Shown in pieces: positions 1 through 11,929 of a stretch of 64,000 bases of DNA. The translations under genes and the position numbers were made by a program. The notes below the pieces were generated by a model. That model was given only the letters and a program-made list of their open reading frames with translations, was not told the DNA's origin and searched no databases. Source of the stretch: Lobosporangium transversale (lineage: Eukaryota; Mortierellomycota; Mortierellomycetes; Mortierellales; Mortierellaceae); assembly GCF_002105155.1 (NCBI RefSeq), contig NW_019028998.1:620001-684000 (forward strand), in the 5' to 3' direction. The first letter of the stretch is position 1. Each line of letters starts with the position of its first letter.

Positions 1-1
1 G

Positions 2-741
2 GCATTGTTGAACCCTGGTTCAGTAGGCTCTATCAAAGTGGTAACTAGACAAGCTGAGGAAAAGAACTGTAGCACAGAGTGTACAAATGAAAAGGCCTCT
101 TCAAGTCAGAGTCAGAGTAGGATTGTGACAGAGCCCGTAATCGATCCAAACTACCTAGCAGACCCCTTTGATGTCAGGGTTTTCGCAGAGAGTTTACGGT
201 TCCTTCGAAAGATTGGTCGACGACTCGGTCAGGACCCAGAAGTGGAGGCTGTGGAGGTGTACCCTGGAGAAGCGAAGGTACCGGATGATGACGAAGAAGC
301 CCTTCAAAAGTATGCTCGCGAGAATACCGAGACTGTCTATCACCCTGTATCTACGTGCAAGGTAAAGCGAAATGATACGTCATGGCGCATGACTATTAAA
401 AAAAAAAAAAAAAAATGCCTTTCCGATGTTTATGTTTATTTTCATCTTCCAAATGCTTACCCAAAAAATTCTTTCTCGCGGTAAAACCTCAAAACCTTAT
501 TACCAAAATTGTAAAAAACATCTAGATGGGCCCTCCGACAGACCCGATGGCGGTTGTTGACCCTGAATTGAAGGTGTATGGCATTAATCATCTGCGGGTG
601 ATCGATGCAAGTGTCTTCCCCAAGATTGTTGCAGGTCACACATGTCCGCCCACAGTGATGATTGCTGAGAAGGCATGCGATTTAATCAAAGTAGACTGGA
701 AATCTAGTGCACCACCTTCTTATGTATCTACAGATGTGTAG
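2..741 (+). CDS. GMC-family FAD oxidoreductase, C-terminal part (5' end outside window)
   Basis: The reading frame is open to the left edge, so only the C-terminal part is present. Two exons are visible, 2-361 and 526-741, with a phase-0 intron (donor gtaaag, acceptor tctag) holding a 17-nt A run. The spliced product has the GMC C-terminal signatures: HPVSTCK joined across the intron to MGPP, then [20 protein letters not shown] and [18 protein letters not shown]. In this family (choline dehydrogenase, alcohol and aryl-alcohol oxidases) the first His and the His/Asn near the end form the active site that abstracts hydride from an alcohol to FAD. The second position here is His (GHTCPP). An acidic, Lys-rich insertion lies around residues 20-45 of the visible part. 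Substrate cannot be told from this end. Confidence 0.9.
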
Positions 742-1587
742 GCTATTGGTCATTCTGGTCCTTCTGATTCTACCATTCCCTTGGTTCAAGGGTTAGTTAG
801 AGTATAAGCTATTTTACTTTGAGGCCCTTTTTGCAACAATAGCATAGTTTAACATAGTATAATATTAATATAATATATATATATATATAATAATATAAGA
901 CAATATAGTCAAAGCCGGATATTGTAGTCTAGACCTAGTCTAGATTCAAGTCCAGAGAAAATATCATAATGTGGATATGGTACAAATATACAGATAAATA
1001 ATATAATTGCCTCTGATGAAATGAAATGCCTTGTTGCCTTTTTATACCCTGCAAAGAATTTTATTCGGATGAGATCTCATTGGTGTGCCTTACTCCCACA
1101 TTTTCCAAGATTCATAACAAATCATGGAAGATTATCTTGAACCGAGACAATTTGTGAAAAATCCGTCTCGTCCGATTTAGGAAATGCACTCCGAACAGGT
1201 CCATGACGATCTACACTTCTTTCCATTTGTCCGAAAAATAAGGATGGATCTACAAACATGGTCTCCGACCAGAAACCAGGGATTTTTTCGTAAAGAACAT
1301 TAACGAAAGCAAACAAAGAAACAAAACAGTCAAGAAAAAGTATTTAAATACCATTTCCTTTTCACTTCATCCTATACTTTATCTTACTACTTATCCATTT
1401 CATTCTCGCTTTCATCTTCAATCAAACATTGAAAATTTCCCTAACTTTCCTTTTTCATTTTAAAAACACATTCATTTTTCTTTTCTTTTCTTTTCTACTC
1501 CACACTTCACATTCCGACATTGAAAAAAAAACACACACACACACACACACTCTCTCTCTCTCTCTCTTCACATAAACAGATAAGACA
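742..1587. other. Intergenic; AT repeat and protoglobin promoter with (AC)n(TC)n
   Basis: I see no gene here. An AT dinucleotide stretch lies near 868-890. The 200 bases before the next gene are pyrimidine-rich on the plus strand (CTTTTCTTTT type), with an (AC)n run followed by (TC)n at about 1531-1567, just 20 bases before the protoglobin ATG. Such CT-rich leaders are common in fungal promoters and 5' UTRs. Confidence 0.6.
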
Positions 1588-2277
1588 ATGGAGCATATCG
1601 AGAGATCCCAATTGTACAACGATCCCGTGTACCGATTCCAATATGTAGCAAAGTTCATGGACTTTGGTCAAGAAGACATCGATGCGATCAAAGGAGCTGC
1701 GGAGCTGATCAAGCCTTTGGTCCCAGCTGTTGTGGATGCTGTCTACCGCAAGCTTCACCAGTTTGACATTACTTGGTCTGTGATGGCTAAACGACATGAG
1801 GGCTATGTGCCCAAGGACGCCAAGGTGATTGAGGACGTTGCAGAGTTGACCGAGAATGCAGAGCAGATCAAGTTCCGAAAGGATATGTTGTCACGGTATT
1901 TTGCAAAGTTGCTGGAGAATCCGTATGACGAGAAGATGATAAAGTACCTTGAATACGTTGCAAAGATTCATACGGATACACCGACCAAGAAGTCCAAGAT
2001 CAATGTGGATCTGATTCATATCAATGCGCTGTTGGGTTATGTGGAGACAGTCTTGATCGGAGGCGTCAAGTCCCTGAACCTGGACAGAGATACAGAATAC
2101 AAGGCCATCGCTGCATTCGGCAAGTTGCTCTGGATCCAGAATGATTTCTTTATCAAGTACTATTGCAGTGATGGAGAGGAGTACGCTGATAGCCCTTCCA
2201 GAAGGACCACTACAACAACCTCATCCTCAATGGTCGTTGCAAGACAGCCTGGCATTTTGACTCGTCTGTGGCAATTC

Positions 2278-2286
<9 letters not shown>
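1588..2286 (+). CDS. Protoglobin (globin-sensor fold haem protein)
   Basis: Single-exon, 232 aa. The sequence matches the protoglobin/globin-coupled-sensor family: an N-terminal YRFQYVAKFMDFGQEDIDAIK region, an LVPAVVDAVYRKLHQFD helix, and the F/G region with YLEYVAKIHTD followed by INVDLIHINALLGYVE. The His at residue 128 (KIHTD) is the likely proximal haem ligand. There is no downstream signalling domain, so it is the stand-alone type. The protein would bind haem and gaseous ligands (O2, CO, NO) in the cytosol; the tail after about residue 195 is Ser/Thr/Arg-rich and ends in a hydrophobic WQFFF. The start follows a CT-rich leader and a CATAAACAGATAAGACA context. A 28-nt A run begins at the stop codon. 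Physiological role is not known from sequence. Confidence 0.9.
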
Positions 2287-2313
<27 letters not shown>

Positions 2314-2518
2314 CGATATATACTAGAGAAGGACGAAGAAATAATTGGATCTGAGCTTTTCCTTTCTTTCCATCAGATCATTAATTAAGCTTTTCAAGAC
2401 AAAAAAAAAAAAAAAAAAAAATATTACTTAATCCTTGCATTGTACATTTCAATAAATAAATATCAAATACATGTACTTGTTATTAATTAGATTACGTTGA
2501 CTTTAATTTTTAAAGGGA

Positions 2519-3817
2519 TTATTGTGGATCAACGTCCATACTGACAAGCTTCAGATGTGAAGCAGTGGTGTGCCCGTGGCCACTCTCTTGCCGTAACCGC
2601 TTATTGCTGTGTAAGTTCTGCTCAAGCTCTTCTATCGCATTTTGTTGTTCCCTCCGCATTCTCCGCCTCTCCTTTCTCCATTCTGTTTTGAGGGCTACAG
2701 CACTGTTATTAGCACTGCTGGATGCTACTGTGCCTACCCCAATGCTGGATGCACCTGCTCCGATGACCCCTATTGCTGTTCCACTGCCGTCCAGCTGTGT
2801 ATTGCCCCTGACAGGACCAACGCTATTCACACCATGAACGTATCCAGCCAATGATGACAATGGTTCTGCACGTTGATGATGATGCCCACTACTTTGTAGA
2901 CCTTGTAATTCTGCCTGATGTCGTTGACTACTCTGTCGGTTTGAAGCATTGAGTTGTTGCTGTCGTTTCGTGAATTCATAGTTCACAACGGGTAGAGCCT
3001 CCAATTTGGTTAAAACACGTCGATTCACAGCCTCTTCTGTTGTAGTATCGACTTGTTCCTCTTTGACCATCAATAGATCCGCTGCTGCAGCAGATGCATC
3101 TTTATGTGCAGCTGCAGTCATCCCCACCTTGTTTTCAGCTGCCATTAATCGTTTCAAATTCGATTCTACGAGTCGCGATTGCTCTGCGTTCAACTCTCGG
3201 ATTTTTTGAGGATCTGTAGGACGTTTTACAAATACCTGAAGAGTAAGAAAATAAATATAGGGGTATTAGGATGAATAAGGTGTAAAGGCGACAATTTGGC
3301 CAGTCCTACTACTCTAATGATTGATATGTATACTTGCTTTGGCAGCAAAGGATGCTAGCGAGACTTACAGGCGTTTGTTTATATGAGTGCTTGCTTGGAA
3401 AAGGTGGCAAATGGTCTGGTACAATTGTTCGAGGAGTGACCTTGATTTTAGGTATTGGTATTGTTGGTGTTATTGTCGCTACTGATGCTGTTGGTACTGC
3501 TGTTGACGTCGGTGTTGATGTTGTGGTCGTACTTGCAGTTGTGGCCACAGGTATATTTGCCGTTGACGTTGGTGTAGAAGTTGATGTGGTTGTTGGTCCT
3601 GCTGCTGTGGTCAATGGTTGTTGTTGCTGTTGTTGTTGTGGCTCCTCATCTTCGCTATCCGAGTTATCTTCAATATCAGAATCCAAAAGTACTGTCTTTT
3701 GCTCTTTCTTTTTTTGAACTTTTGGTATTGTCTCCTTGAGCGGCCCTCGAAGAAGCGGTATTTCTTTGTTATCAAATATTCAATGATCGGAAATGTTAGC
3801 ATTCATCCTTCGCGAGG

Positions 3818-3848
<31 letters not shown>

Positions 3849-4510
3849 AAAAGTTGTGATTGGTAACGTAGAGTGCAGAAATAAACATCAACAAGCATTA
3901 CTTGATTGTGAGGCTTTCTTGACATAAGACTCAAGACTGGCTGGATGCAGGTTCATATCTGTGAATGCCTGTTGGAGATCGTGGATATTTGGCCGTGTCC
4001 GCCCCGCAAGTTCTGCGAATGAATGTGCGATCATGTACATTTGCTGGGTATCTGATGTGTGTCGGTGATTGTAAAAAAATAAAATAAAATAAAATAAAAT
4101 AAAATAAAAAAAAAAAAAACCGTATGCCACTGAAAGGGTTAGTTTTCTCCAAAGGTTACTGAGTGAGGACAATGTTCCCAATATGTCCTTGATCCCCTGT
4201 TTGCTTATGGCTGATTATCTCGCTACTTACAACTCTCAAAGGCACGAGTAAGTGATTCAAGAGCGGATGCAGTAATGCCCTCAAAACCCGCGTCAATTGC
4301 CAGCACTGAAACGAGCTTTTTGCATGTGGCCTCTGCTGTGAGGTCATCCATGACATGCCCTGGAGGCGAAGGTTGGCTGCTCCATGTAGATATCTGTTGT
4401 TTTGATTGATGTGACAATGAGCCTTGCCGTCGTGCTTTATTATTTCCTCCAGCTGCAGTCGTGCCAGTAATGCCCGTGTTGTTATAGGGTGTGTTAATAT
4501 TGTCTGACAT
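2519..4510 (-). CDS. TAF8: TFIID subunit TAF8
   Basis: Four exons on the minus strand: 4510-4231, 4051-3902, about 3763-3369 and 3235-2519, giving about 513 aa with frame kept. Exons 1-2 encode a histone fold (LVSVLAIDAGFEGITASALE, then AHSFAELAGRTRPNIHDLQQ), the Bromo_TP type that pairs TAF8 with TAF10 in TFIID. Exon 3 carries an acidic patch, a Gln run and a Thr/Ser/Pro-rich linker, then LPPFPSKHSYKQTP, which continues in exon 4 as VFVKRPTDPQKIRE. That is the TAF8 C-terminal motif. The remaining tail is low complexity. The product acts in the nucleus in RNA polymerase II pre-initiation. The acceptor of exon 3 is weak (acaaag at 3764-3769); an alternative in-phase acceptor lies about 20 nt downstream. 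Convergent with the protoglobin gene and divergent from USP5. Confidence 0.9.
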
Positions 4511-4762
4511 GGTTGCTTTAATCTCCCTATTCTGTCTGACTTTATTGATGCAGCAACAGCGAAACAGCGAAGGGACATGAGATTGCATGTTCAAAAAGTA
4601 AAATAAAAAGGCCATAGTCGTGGCTTGAATAATCTCTCACGCAGTCACAACAACCTCTTCTACAAAAAGACATTGTGCATTTCCCACAAGTGCCTTCTCT
4701 CTTCTCATTCCATTTATTGTTTCGCTTTCATTCGTTTCTTTTTCTCTTCTACTCTTTTAACC
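4511..4762. promoter_or_regulatory. Shared divergent promoter TAF8 / USP5
   Basis: The two start codons face away from each other with 252 bases between them. The strip is CT-rich on the plus strand towards USP5 (TTTCTCTTCTACTCTTTTAACC before the ATG). No TATA box is evident. Co-regulation is possible but not shown by sequence. Confidence 0.55.
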
Positions 4763-4925
4763 ATGGCAGCGTGTCATCATATTACCTCTACTCGCCTCTC
4801 TGTGCCTTCGCACTCTGCTCAAATTTACAAAGACGAGTGCACTTTCTGCTATGATAGTCCTGTATGTCATCAATATCGTTTGCGAGTGCGCTCCAGGTTT
4901 ACAGACATGACGCGCAGCTCAATAT

Positions 4926-4956
<31 letters not shown>

Positions 4957-5253
4957 GCACCTCCCTTTTGCCATTTTCCTACTCTTTTCAAATTAACCGA
5001 TATATTTTTGTTTTTCTATAGGACAATGAGGGTGGATTGGATGTCTGCCTCTCCTGCTTCAACGGCGGCTGCACAGATCCAGAGCGTCATCATGCTATCC
5101 GGCACTTTAGCAAGACTGGTCATCCACTGGCATTAAACATCAAGCGCGTCAGGCGTGCTAAGAGTGGTCGAGTAAGTATAAGACCAAGCTTTTGGCCGAT
5201 AGCTGCTATTTGGTCAATCTAGCTAGTCTTGTAAATCAATCTACTATCAGCTG

Positions 5254-5292
<39 letters not shown>

Positions 5293-7197
5293 GAAACTTT
5301 CTTGCAGGATGGACAGGAACCTCCTCAAAAAATAACCAAAATTGCAATCGTCCCTGAGAATGACGCAGATCTTTACGAATACTTTACACATGTCAAATGT
5401 TACGAGTGTGGTGGTGTTGAGGTTGACAAGACTGCAGGCGAAGTAAGCATTGGGAGAAGCTAATCCATAGATGTTTGTTTAATGATTCTGCCGCTAGATG
5501 GAGGGGAGTCGAGAGAAAAATTTTGTTGCCCTTTATTTAAGGAAAAGACATCGTGTTGTATTGTAATGTTATAGATCCCAAAAGTGGTTGATGCGATCAT
5601 GACATCCTTATCAGCTTCTCGACAATCAGAGATTAAAGCATGGGAAGAAGAAATTGTCTCATGCGACCACATTCGAAACCTACAGCAGGGCGATCCAAAG
5701 GTTGTAGCGGCTGGTACGTAACATAAAGCGGGATGACGCACGCCTAATAAAGGGGCGAAGCTTAGTAGGGCTGAGGAAGCTAATTTTTTGATATAACTTT
5801 TAGAGAATGCACACTGCGCCAACTGTGATCTGAAGGAAAATCTCTGGCTGTGTCTTGTGTGCGGCAACCTTGGATGCGGGCGTCAACAGTATGGAGGCAC
5901 TGGAGGCAATGGTCATGGATTGGCCCATTTTGATGCAACAGGTCACGGCGTTTCCTGCAAACTTGGAACCATTACACCTGAGGGAACAGCAGGTAAACTG
6001 CTTTGATGCGTATGGAACTACTATATGTTTATTGTTTCCTATTTGTGTGATAGCTAACTCTGTCCGTTGGACAACGTTCTCTAGATATTTACTGCTACCA
6101 CTGCAATGAGGAACGCTCTGATGACCAGTTAGGAGTACATTTGGCGCGGTTTGGCATTAACGTGGAGTCACAACAAAAGACAATCAAGTCCTTAACCGAG
6201 TTGGTACGTTGACCATCCTGAACTACGTGCTTAATAGCGCTGATCATTAAAGTAGATTGATCGATTAACATAATGCTTCCTTTAGTCGCTAGAGCAGAAT
6301 CAAAACTTTAACTTCAACATGTTTACTGAAGACGGTAAAGCATATGAGCCATTGTTCGGGCCTAGCTACACTGGATTCAGGAACTTGGGTAACAGGTAAT
6401 CATCAAGTATCCTAACATGCCGCAGTAATACAACTCTCTTTCGCAAATTATACCCACTCTTACAACTCTAACACATGTCAAAAAAAAAAAATGAAAATGA
6501 AAATGAAAATGAAAATGAAAATCAAATCTAGTTGTTATATGGCATCAGTCTTGCAGTCAGTGTTCGATCTCCCGGCGTTTGCTTCGAGATATTTCCCGGC
6601 TGATCTCGATCACCTGCAAAGGTGCAATCAAGAGCCAGGCAAGTGCTTACAATGCCAGTTGACCAAGGTGGCGGATGGTCTTTTGAGTGGACGATATTCA
6701 ACTCCTACGTCCGCTGAGAGCGGTGAGGTACAGGGCCAAGATGGCATTGCGCCTGCCATGTTTAAGTCATTAATCGGCCGCGGTCACCCAGAGTTTTCGA
6801 CCATGAGGCAACAAGACTCGTTTGAATTTTTCCAACACCTGATCAAGATTATTTCGCAAACTGAACGCATTGCTGGTCAGGATCCTACAAAAACTTTTGA
6901 ATTCTCAAATGAACAGCGATTGCAATGCAATGAATGCAAGAAGGTGCGATACACTTATGACAATACGACGGCCCTATCAATTGCAGTTCCTGCCACCAAG
7001 AAGGCGAAAACCAATCCCGAAGATGATGATGAATACGAGAGTGTGACTCTAGAACAGTGTCTTGATGCCTATGTTGCAGTAGAAGAGCTTCCATATACCT
7101 GTCCCAACTGCCAGAAAAACACCACTGCCACCAAGTATGAAAAACAAGAGAGATGGTCTTTGTCTTTGCCTTTACTGTTTTTATATCATTACTAATT

Positions 7198-7248
<51 letters not shown>

Positions 7249-8113
7249 CAATAATAATAATAGGACGAATAAGTTTGCTACTTTCCCTGAGGTGCTTGTT
7301 ATCAACATGAGACGCTTTGCTTATCAGAACTGGGTTCCCAGAAAGCTTGGTATGTTCTCGCAGACCACTTAGACACCATTAATATAGACAGGAATCCTTA
7401 CTAAACCATTGTTTACTTTCATAGCTGTCCCGATCGTCTTCCCTGACGATCAAATTGACTTTGAAAAATATCGCGGGCATGGTCAACAACCAAACGAGGA
7501 ATCGCTTCCAGAGGATGCGCCGGCGGTGGCGGCATCGCCTACGTATAATGAAACAGCTCTAGAACAGCTCCAAATGATGGGCTTCCCATTGATCCGCAGT
7601 CAGAAAGCATTGTTGGCAACTAATAATCAGAATGCTGAAGTTGCGATGGAATGGCTTATCCAGCACATGGACGATCCCGACATTGATCAGCCCATCAAGA
7701 ACTCCAACGATAGTGCCTCTGCCGCTAATCCTGAACAGATTGCTCAATTGGCAGACATGGGATTCACTGATAAGCAAGCCAAGAAGGCTCTTAAGGAGAC
7801 TGGTGGCAACATGGAGCGCGCAGTAGAATGGCTTTTCAGCCACATGGATACCCCAATCGATAATGATGAGAATGACAATCCTAAGTCAGCTGCCGCTGGG
7901 CAGAAGCCACTTGCAGGTGATGTCAACAAGAAGGGCCACTACAAGTTGGCCTCATTTATTTCGCACAAGGGACCTTCAGTACATTGCGGACATTATGTCA
8001 GCCACATCAAGCGAGGCAATAAATGGGTCCTCTTTAACGACAATAAGGTTGTTGATGATCCCAAAGCTCCCATTGGTGACGCCTACATGTATATCTTTAG
8101 GCGCCAGGACTAG
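4763..8113 (+). CDS. UBP14: Ubiquitin carboxyl-terminal hydrolase, USP5/Ubp14 type
   Basis: Ten exons: 4763-4861, 5022-5171, 5308-5442, 5575-5713, 5804-5992, 6085-6203, 6286-6395, 6532-7134, 7264-7349, 7425-8113, totalling 772 aa (yeast Ubp14 is similar in length). Domain order is that of USP5: a variant UBP zinc finger (CTFCYDSP, VCLSCFNGGC), a ZnF-UBP (CDHIRNLQQ, CANCDLKENLWLCLVCGNLG, HGLAHFDATGHGVSCKLG), the Cys box GFRNLGN-SCYMASVLQ with the catalytic Cys codon at 6533-6535, two UBA domains in exon 10, and the His box SVHCGHYVSHIKRG with WVLFNDNKV. The family disassembles unanchored ubiquitin chains from the proximal end. Introns carry T30A18 (7201-7248), T runs and a short ATGAAA repeat (6491-6520) that keeps a spurious frame open before exon 8. 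Confidence 0.95.
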
Positions 8114-8500
8114 ATTAAAAAGAAAAAAAGAGAAAGAATTCACTCTTTTTTTATAAATAAAACGACGCGCCGCTTTCATGGACGCCTTTCTATTTAATTC
8201 GTCTTTTTTTTTTTTTTTTTGCAATTATCTCGTAAAGACTACCTTGGCTTTAGGTGGGGCGTTAAGGCAAGTGGAACATGCAAAAATTAGTACGGTTCAT
8301 GGCCCATGTCCAGAGTGAACAGGACAGAGGACAGAATATTACTCAGGGGAGTGAAGAGTGGATGTTGGATATCTTTAGGATGGACATGTCGCTTCATTCT
8401 TCCCTGGCTATGATGATAGGCCAACTAAACATCACCAGTTCTAGTCCCAAGATTACTTCCATCTCAAAAAAAAAAAAAAAAAAAAAAAAAAAATTCTAGC

Positions 8501-9089
8501 TCAATTTTCTTCATTGTCTTCATCATCGGCCAACTCGTAGTGGATCCTAACGATGAGAGAACAGGTCGAACAGACTACGGTGTCAACACCCAACTCTAAT
8601 TCACCTTCTGAGATGATATATTCACCGCTGCACCGACAAGGTGAGGAATAGGTACTGGAATCTTTTTTTTTTTTTTTTTTTTTTTTTTTGAAACACAACA
8701 GATGTCAAAAAAATAGTTAGATTCAACGAATGATAGACCACTAATCCTTCTCTAATGTATATATTGTTACTGGCATACCTTCGTCGTACTCCATATCGTC
8801 TAAATCAATGTCATCGTTAACTTGTCCATTGGCTCGAAGTTTCATGGCCTTTAACGACGAATCGTAAAAGGATCGTTGTGTTGGCTGACGAAGACACTCC
8901 CATGCTTCTTTGATATCTTGAAGAGGGATTGATGTCACTGATACCGGTAATGTTTGAGATTGTTGCTGTTGCTGCTGTTGTTGTTTATCGGGATGATGCT
9001 AAATCAGCAGGATTTATGAATGAAAATAATAATAATAGTGATAGAAAAAGTTAAGCTTAAAGTCATTCCAAAGTTATTGTTGCAAATGA

Positions 9090-9124
<35 letters not shown>

Positions 9125-9233
9125 AATGTAATGGAATACACACGATTAGGAGCAGTTTCTGGTACTGCTGCTTGATCTCTGCAACAGTAGCATCCTGTGC
9201 GACGTTGAGGATGGCGTAGTAGTCCTTGAGCAT
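8501..9233 (-). CDS. DPH4: J-protein of diphthamide synthesis, DPH4 (DNAJC24/JJJ3)
   Basis: Minus strand, about three exons: 9233-9144, 8998-about 8779, and about 8685-8501. Exon 1 encodes the start of a J domain (MLKDYYAILNVAQDATVAEI), exon 2 gives the HPD motif (HHPDK) followed by a Gln run and helix IV, and exon 3 gives the DPH-type CSL zinc finger (CRCSGEYIISEGELELGVDT, then CSTCSLIVRI). This J domain plus CSL finger pair is diagnostic for DPH4, which supplies electrons/iron for the Dph1-Dph2 step on elongation factor 2. The exon 2-3 joint is uncertain: the clean donor (gtatgc) leaves phase 1 while the best-looking acceptor (gattccag) does not match; an acceptor just after a 27-nt A run does. 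A homopolymer length error may be the cause. Convergent with USP5. Confidence 0.85.
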
Positions 9234-9535
9234 GAAAAACAAAAAGGAAGACTTTGAGTGTAAAAATAATGTAATGCGGGCGCAGCAAATAATGGATTTT
9301 TTTTATCTGTACGAAACTTCAAAGCCACAGAAAAAAGTATAAAAGGGAGTTGTTTTTTCATTGAATGATGGACTTTGTTTTTTTTTTTTTTCTTTGCTTT
9401 TCTTCATTGTCTAAAGCTGCATGCGTGAACGTTTCTTATAACTGCCATATATTGCCATATACGAATATATAATCCTCTTGTCTAAAGAAGAAACGCAAAC
9501 GAATAACAATACTGCGACATTGTGTTATTGGCATC

Positions 9536-9594
<59 letters not shown>

Positions 9595-9639
9595 CCCTCA
9601 ACTTTCTATTTTTTTTTAAAGTGATTATAAGTTACAAAC
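9234..9639. promoter_or_regulatory. Shared divergent promoter DPH4 / TFIIE-alpha with (TC)n and T23A11
   Basis: 406 bases between two divergent start codons. It contains a (CT)n run at about 9537-9560 followed at once by T23 (9561-9583) and A11 (9584-9594), which can fold back on itself, about 45 bases before the TFIIE-alpha ATG. No clear TATA box is seen. Confidence 0.5.
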
Positions 9640-11929
9640 ATGTCAAACTCGCCTGAAGACCAGCAGGTTCTGGACCAATTAGTCTACAGAGTCTGTCGTG
9701 CCTTTTACGAACCGAAATATATCGTGGTGATGGATGTGATCAATAAAATGAAGCAGTAAGGGAACCCGAAAAGATCTTTATACATATATATTAGTGGAAA
9801 GGCGGGGGGGGGGAAGATCGTGTGAAAAGCAATTTTGTTTCTTGTCTTTAACAGAAATTTATAGGAGAGACAGATGTAGTAACTTTAAACTCAACGGCTT
9901 CTATCTATTTTTTCCCTTTATTCTCGAACTTATAAATATAAATATATACTATATCGAATGGACTCGTCTCCACACTCAATCAAATGAATATTCCAGGGTC
10001 AAGGATGAAGAATTGGCCGCTACCTTGAAGCTAAACAAGCGTGAGGTTCATAAAATCTGTGGCAAACTCAAGGAAGACCGTTTAATTAAAGAGTAAGCGA
10101 CCCTTGAAACACTTTTTATTTCTTATTTTATTTTACTTATTTATTTTATTTAATTTTATTTAATTTTTTCTATATTCATATATATACGTGTCAGATATCA
10201 CGGAACATCTTAAAAAAGCTATTAATAATTACATCCGCAATTTTTTTTTTTTTTTCCGAAAAGCTTGATGAAAATGGAGGCACGGAAACCTGATCAGCGT
10301 CCCATTCCAAATACCTACTATTATCTTGATTATAAATTGTTTGTCGATGTAGTCAAGTACAAGATTCACAGGATGGGTAAGGAGCTTGATGCTACTTTGT
10401 CCAAGGTAAATAAAAAAGAAAAGAAAAGAAAAAGAAAAACTTCGATAGGCTATAGCATTATCATTTGTTATACATCAGTCTCTAAAGCGAAATATGCTCT
10501 AATAAAAACCAACATAGGCCGAGGTAGAAAATGCAGGACTCAAGTGCCCTGCATGTTTAAATGCCTTCGCTGTAGTAGACGTTATGCACCTCCTTGATGA
10601 ATCAAGTCAAAAGTTCATGTGCCCTAACGACGGATTCATTCTGGATGAAGAAACTGTTGAGGATGATCAGGAAGGACAGGAGGCAAAGACAAAGTATGAA
10701 TTATAACACTACAATCAAGCTGTCGCTGTTACCCTTACTGTCGCCTTTTTGTTGTTGTTATTACATATACGGTCGCTTCAAATTCTGACAAGGACTGGGC
10801 CTTATTTTCATGTTTATTTCCCTAAGACTGCGCGAGAACACGAAGCCAATCGTCGATCTTCTCAAGTTGACAGATAATATTGTGATTGAGCAATACACAG
10901 AGAGCATGGCATCCAAGAAGGCTGCTGCACGGACTCATGACGGTAATTTTAATAGAGTCGATCTCGCGCGATCACCATACGTTCAGGAGACGATGCTAAA
11001 AGACCCTCATATTTACTTATTATTGCTTTCATATCAAATTAGACGATGATCTGGCGTTCGCAGAGGATGGCGGTCAACAGCAAGGAGAGATCCAAGTGGT
11101 ATTCCAGGATGATAATGACAAGGCTGCTAAGAAGGCACGTGAAAATGAGGCAAACAAGAAAAGACAACAGAATGCAGTGCCTTTATGGCATGCTTGGTCG
11201 ACTGTTTCTGGAGAAATGACAACTTTGGGAGCAGCTGCAGCAAAACTTCAAGAATTGCCAGCCGATGGTGCAGATGCAGATGAGAACGAAGATGTAGAAG
11301 ATGACACAGAACGTGACGATTGTAAGTTCATATAAGATTCATGCTAACTTCTTTTTAATATCTTTTCTCTTCTTTCATAAACACTCACTCACTTTTTTTT
11401 TTTTTTTTTTTTTTTCTTCCGTAGACTACAAACAGTACTACGAGAACCTTGCTGTTTCACAGGAACATGCTGATGAAGAATCATTTGAGACGCTGGATAC
11501 TACTAATGATAATGGCAAGAGGCCACTGGAAGATGGCCAATACAGTTCTGGGTAAGCCATCTTATACTTTCTTTAGCAATCCCATCTGTTACTCAATTTT
11601 GCTTCATTATGAAGTAGCGTTGCGATTTAAAATACGTAAGCTAAATAGTTTTTTTCTTTTTCCTATCTTTTCCCTATCTTTTTCTACTTTATTTTTTATT
11701 TTATTTTTTTTTTAGAAAACGATATAAAACTGATGACGAGCCACCTGAAGTAGAGGACGGTGGCGAAGAGGAATTGTATGAAGGGGGCGATGATGAGGAA
11801 CCGTTGCCTGATGTGTATGTTGCAGGTGTCCTTGTTCCACTGCTGGAAGTTACTGAAGAACATCAGAGTCAAATGACGCCGGACGAATACCAAAGGTACT
11901 ATGATATTTGTCAAAGGTTCCAGGGGTAA
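9640..11929 (+). CDS. TFA1: Transcription factor IIE subunit alpha
   Basis: Eight exons: 9640-9755, 9997-10092, 10264-10405, 10518-10693, 10827-10942, 11043-11321, 11425-11551, 11716-11929, in phase throughout, 421 aa. The N-terminal part is the extended winged helix (QVLDQLVYRVCRAFYEPKYI, VKDEELAATLKLNKREVHKI, DQRPIPNTYYYLDYKLFVDV) that recruits TFIIH and opens promoter DNA. A zinc-ribbon region follows (LKCPACLNAF ... KFMCPNDGFIL). The C-terminal part is acidic with ENEANKKRQQNAVPLWHAWS. The ribbon has C-x2-C-x21-C as in other TFIIE-alpha proteins, but the fourth ligand position is Asp (CPND) instead of Cys. Acts in the nucleus with TFIIE-beta. A long A/T-rich intron separates exons 2 and 3. 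Confidence 0.95.

Noticed and set aside
3309..3717. Long plus-strand frame of Val/Gly-rich residues opposite TAF8 exon 3
   Set aside because: It is the antisense shadow of the Thr/Ser/Pro-rich and Gln-rich TAF8 linker.
6491..6531. MKMKMKMK start of the open frame before USP5 exon 8
   Set aside because: This is an intronic ATGAAA microsatellite ending in a good acceptor (aaatctag); the catalytic box needs splicing from exon 7.
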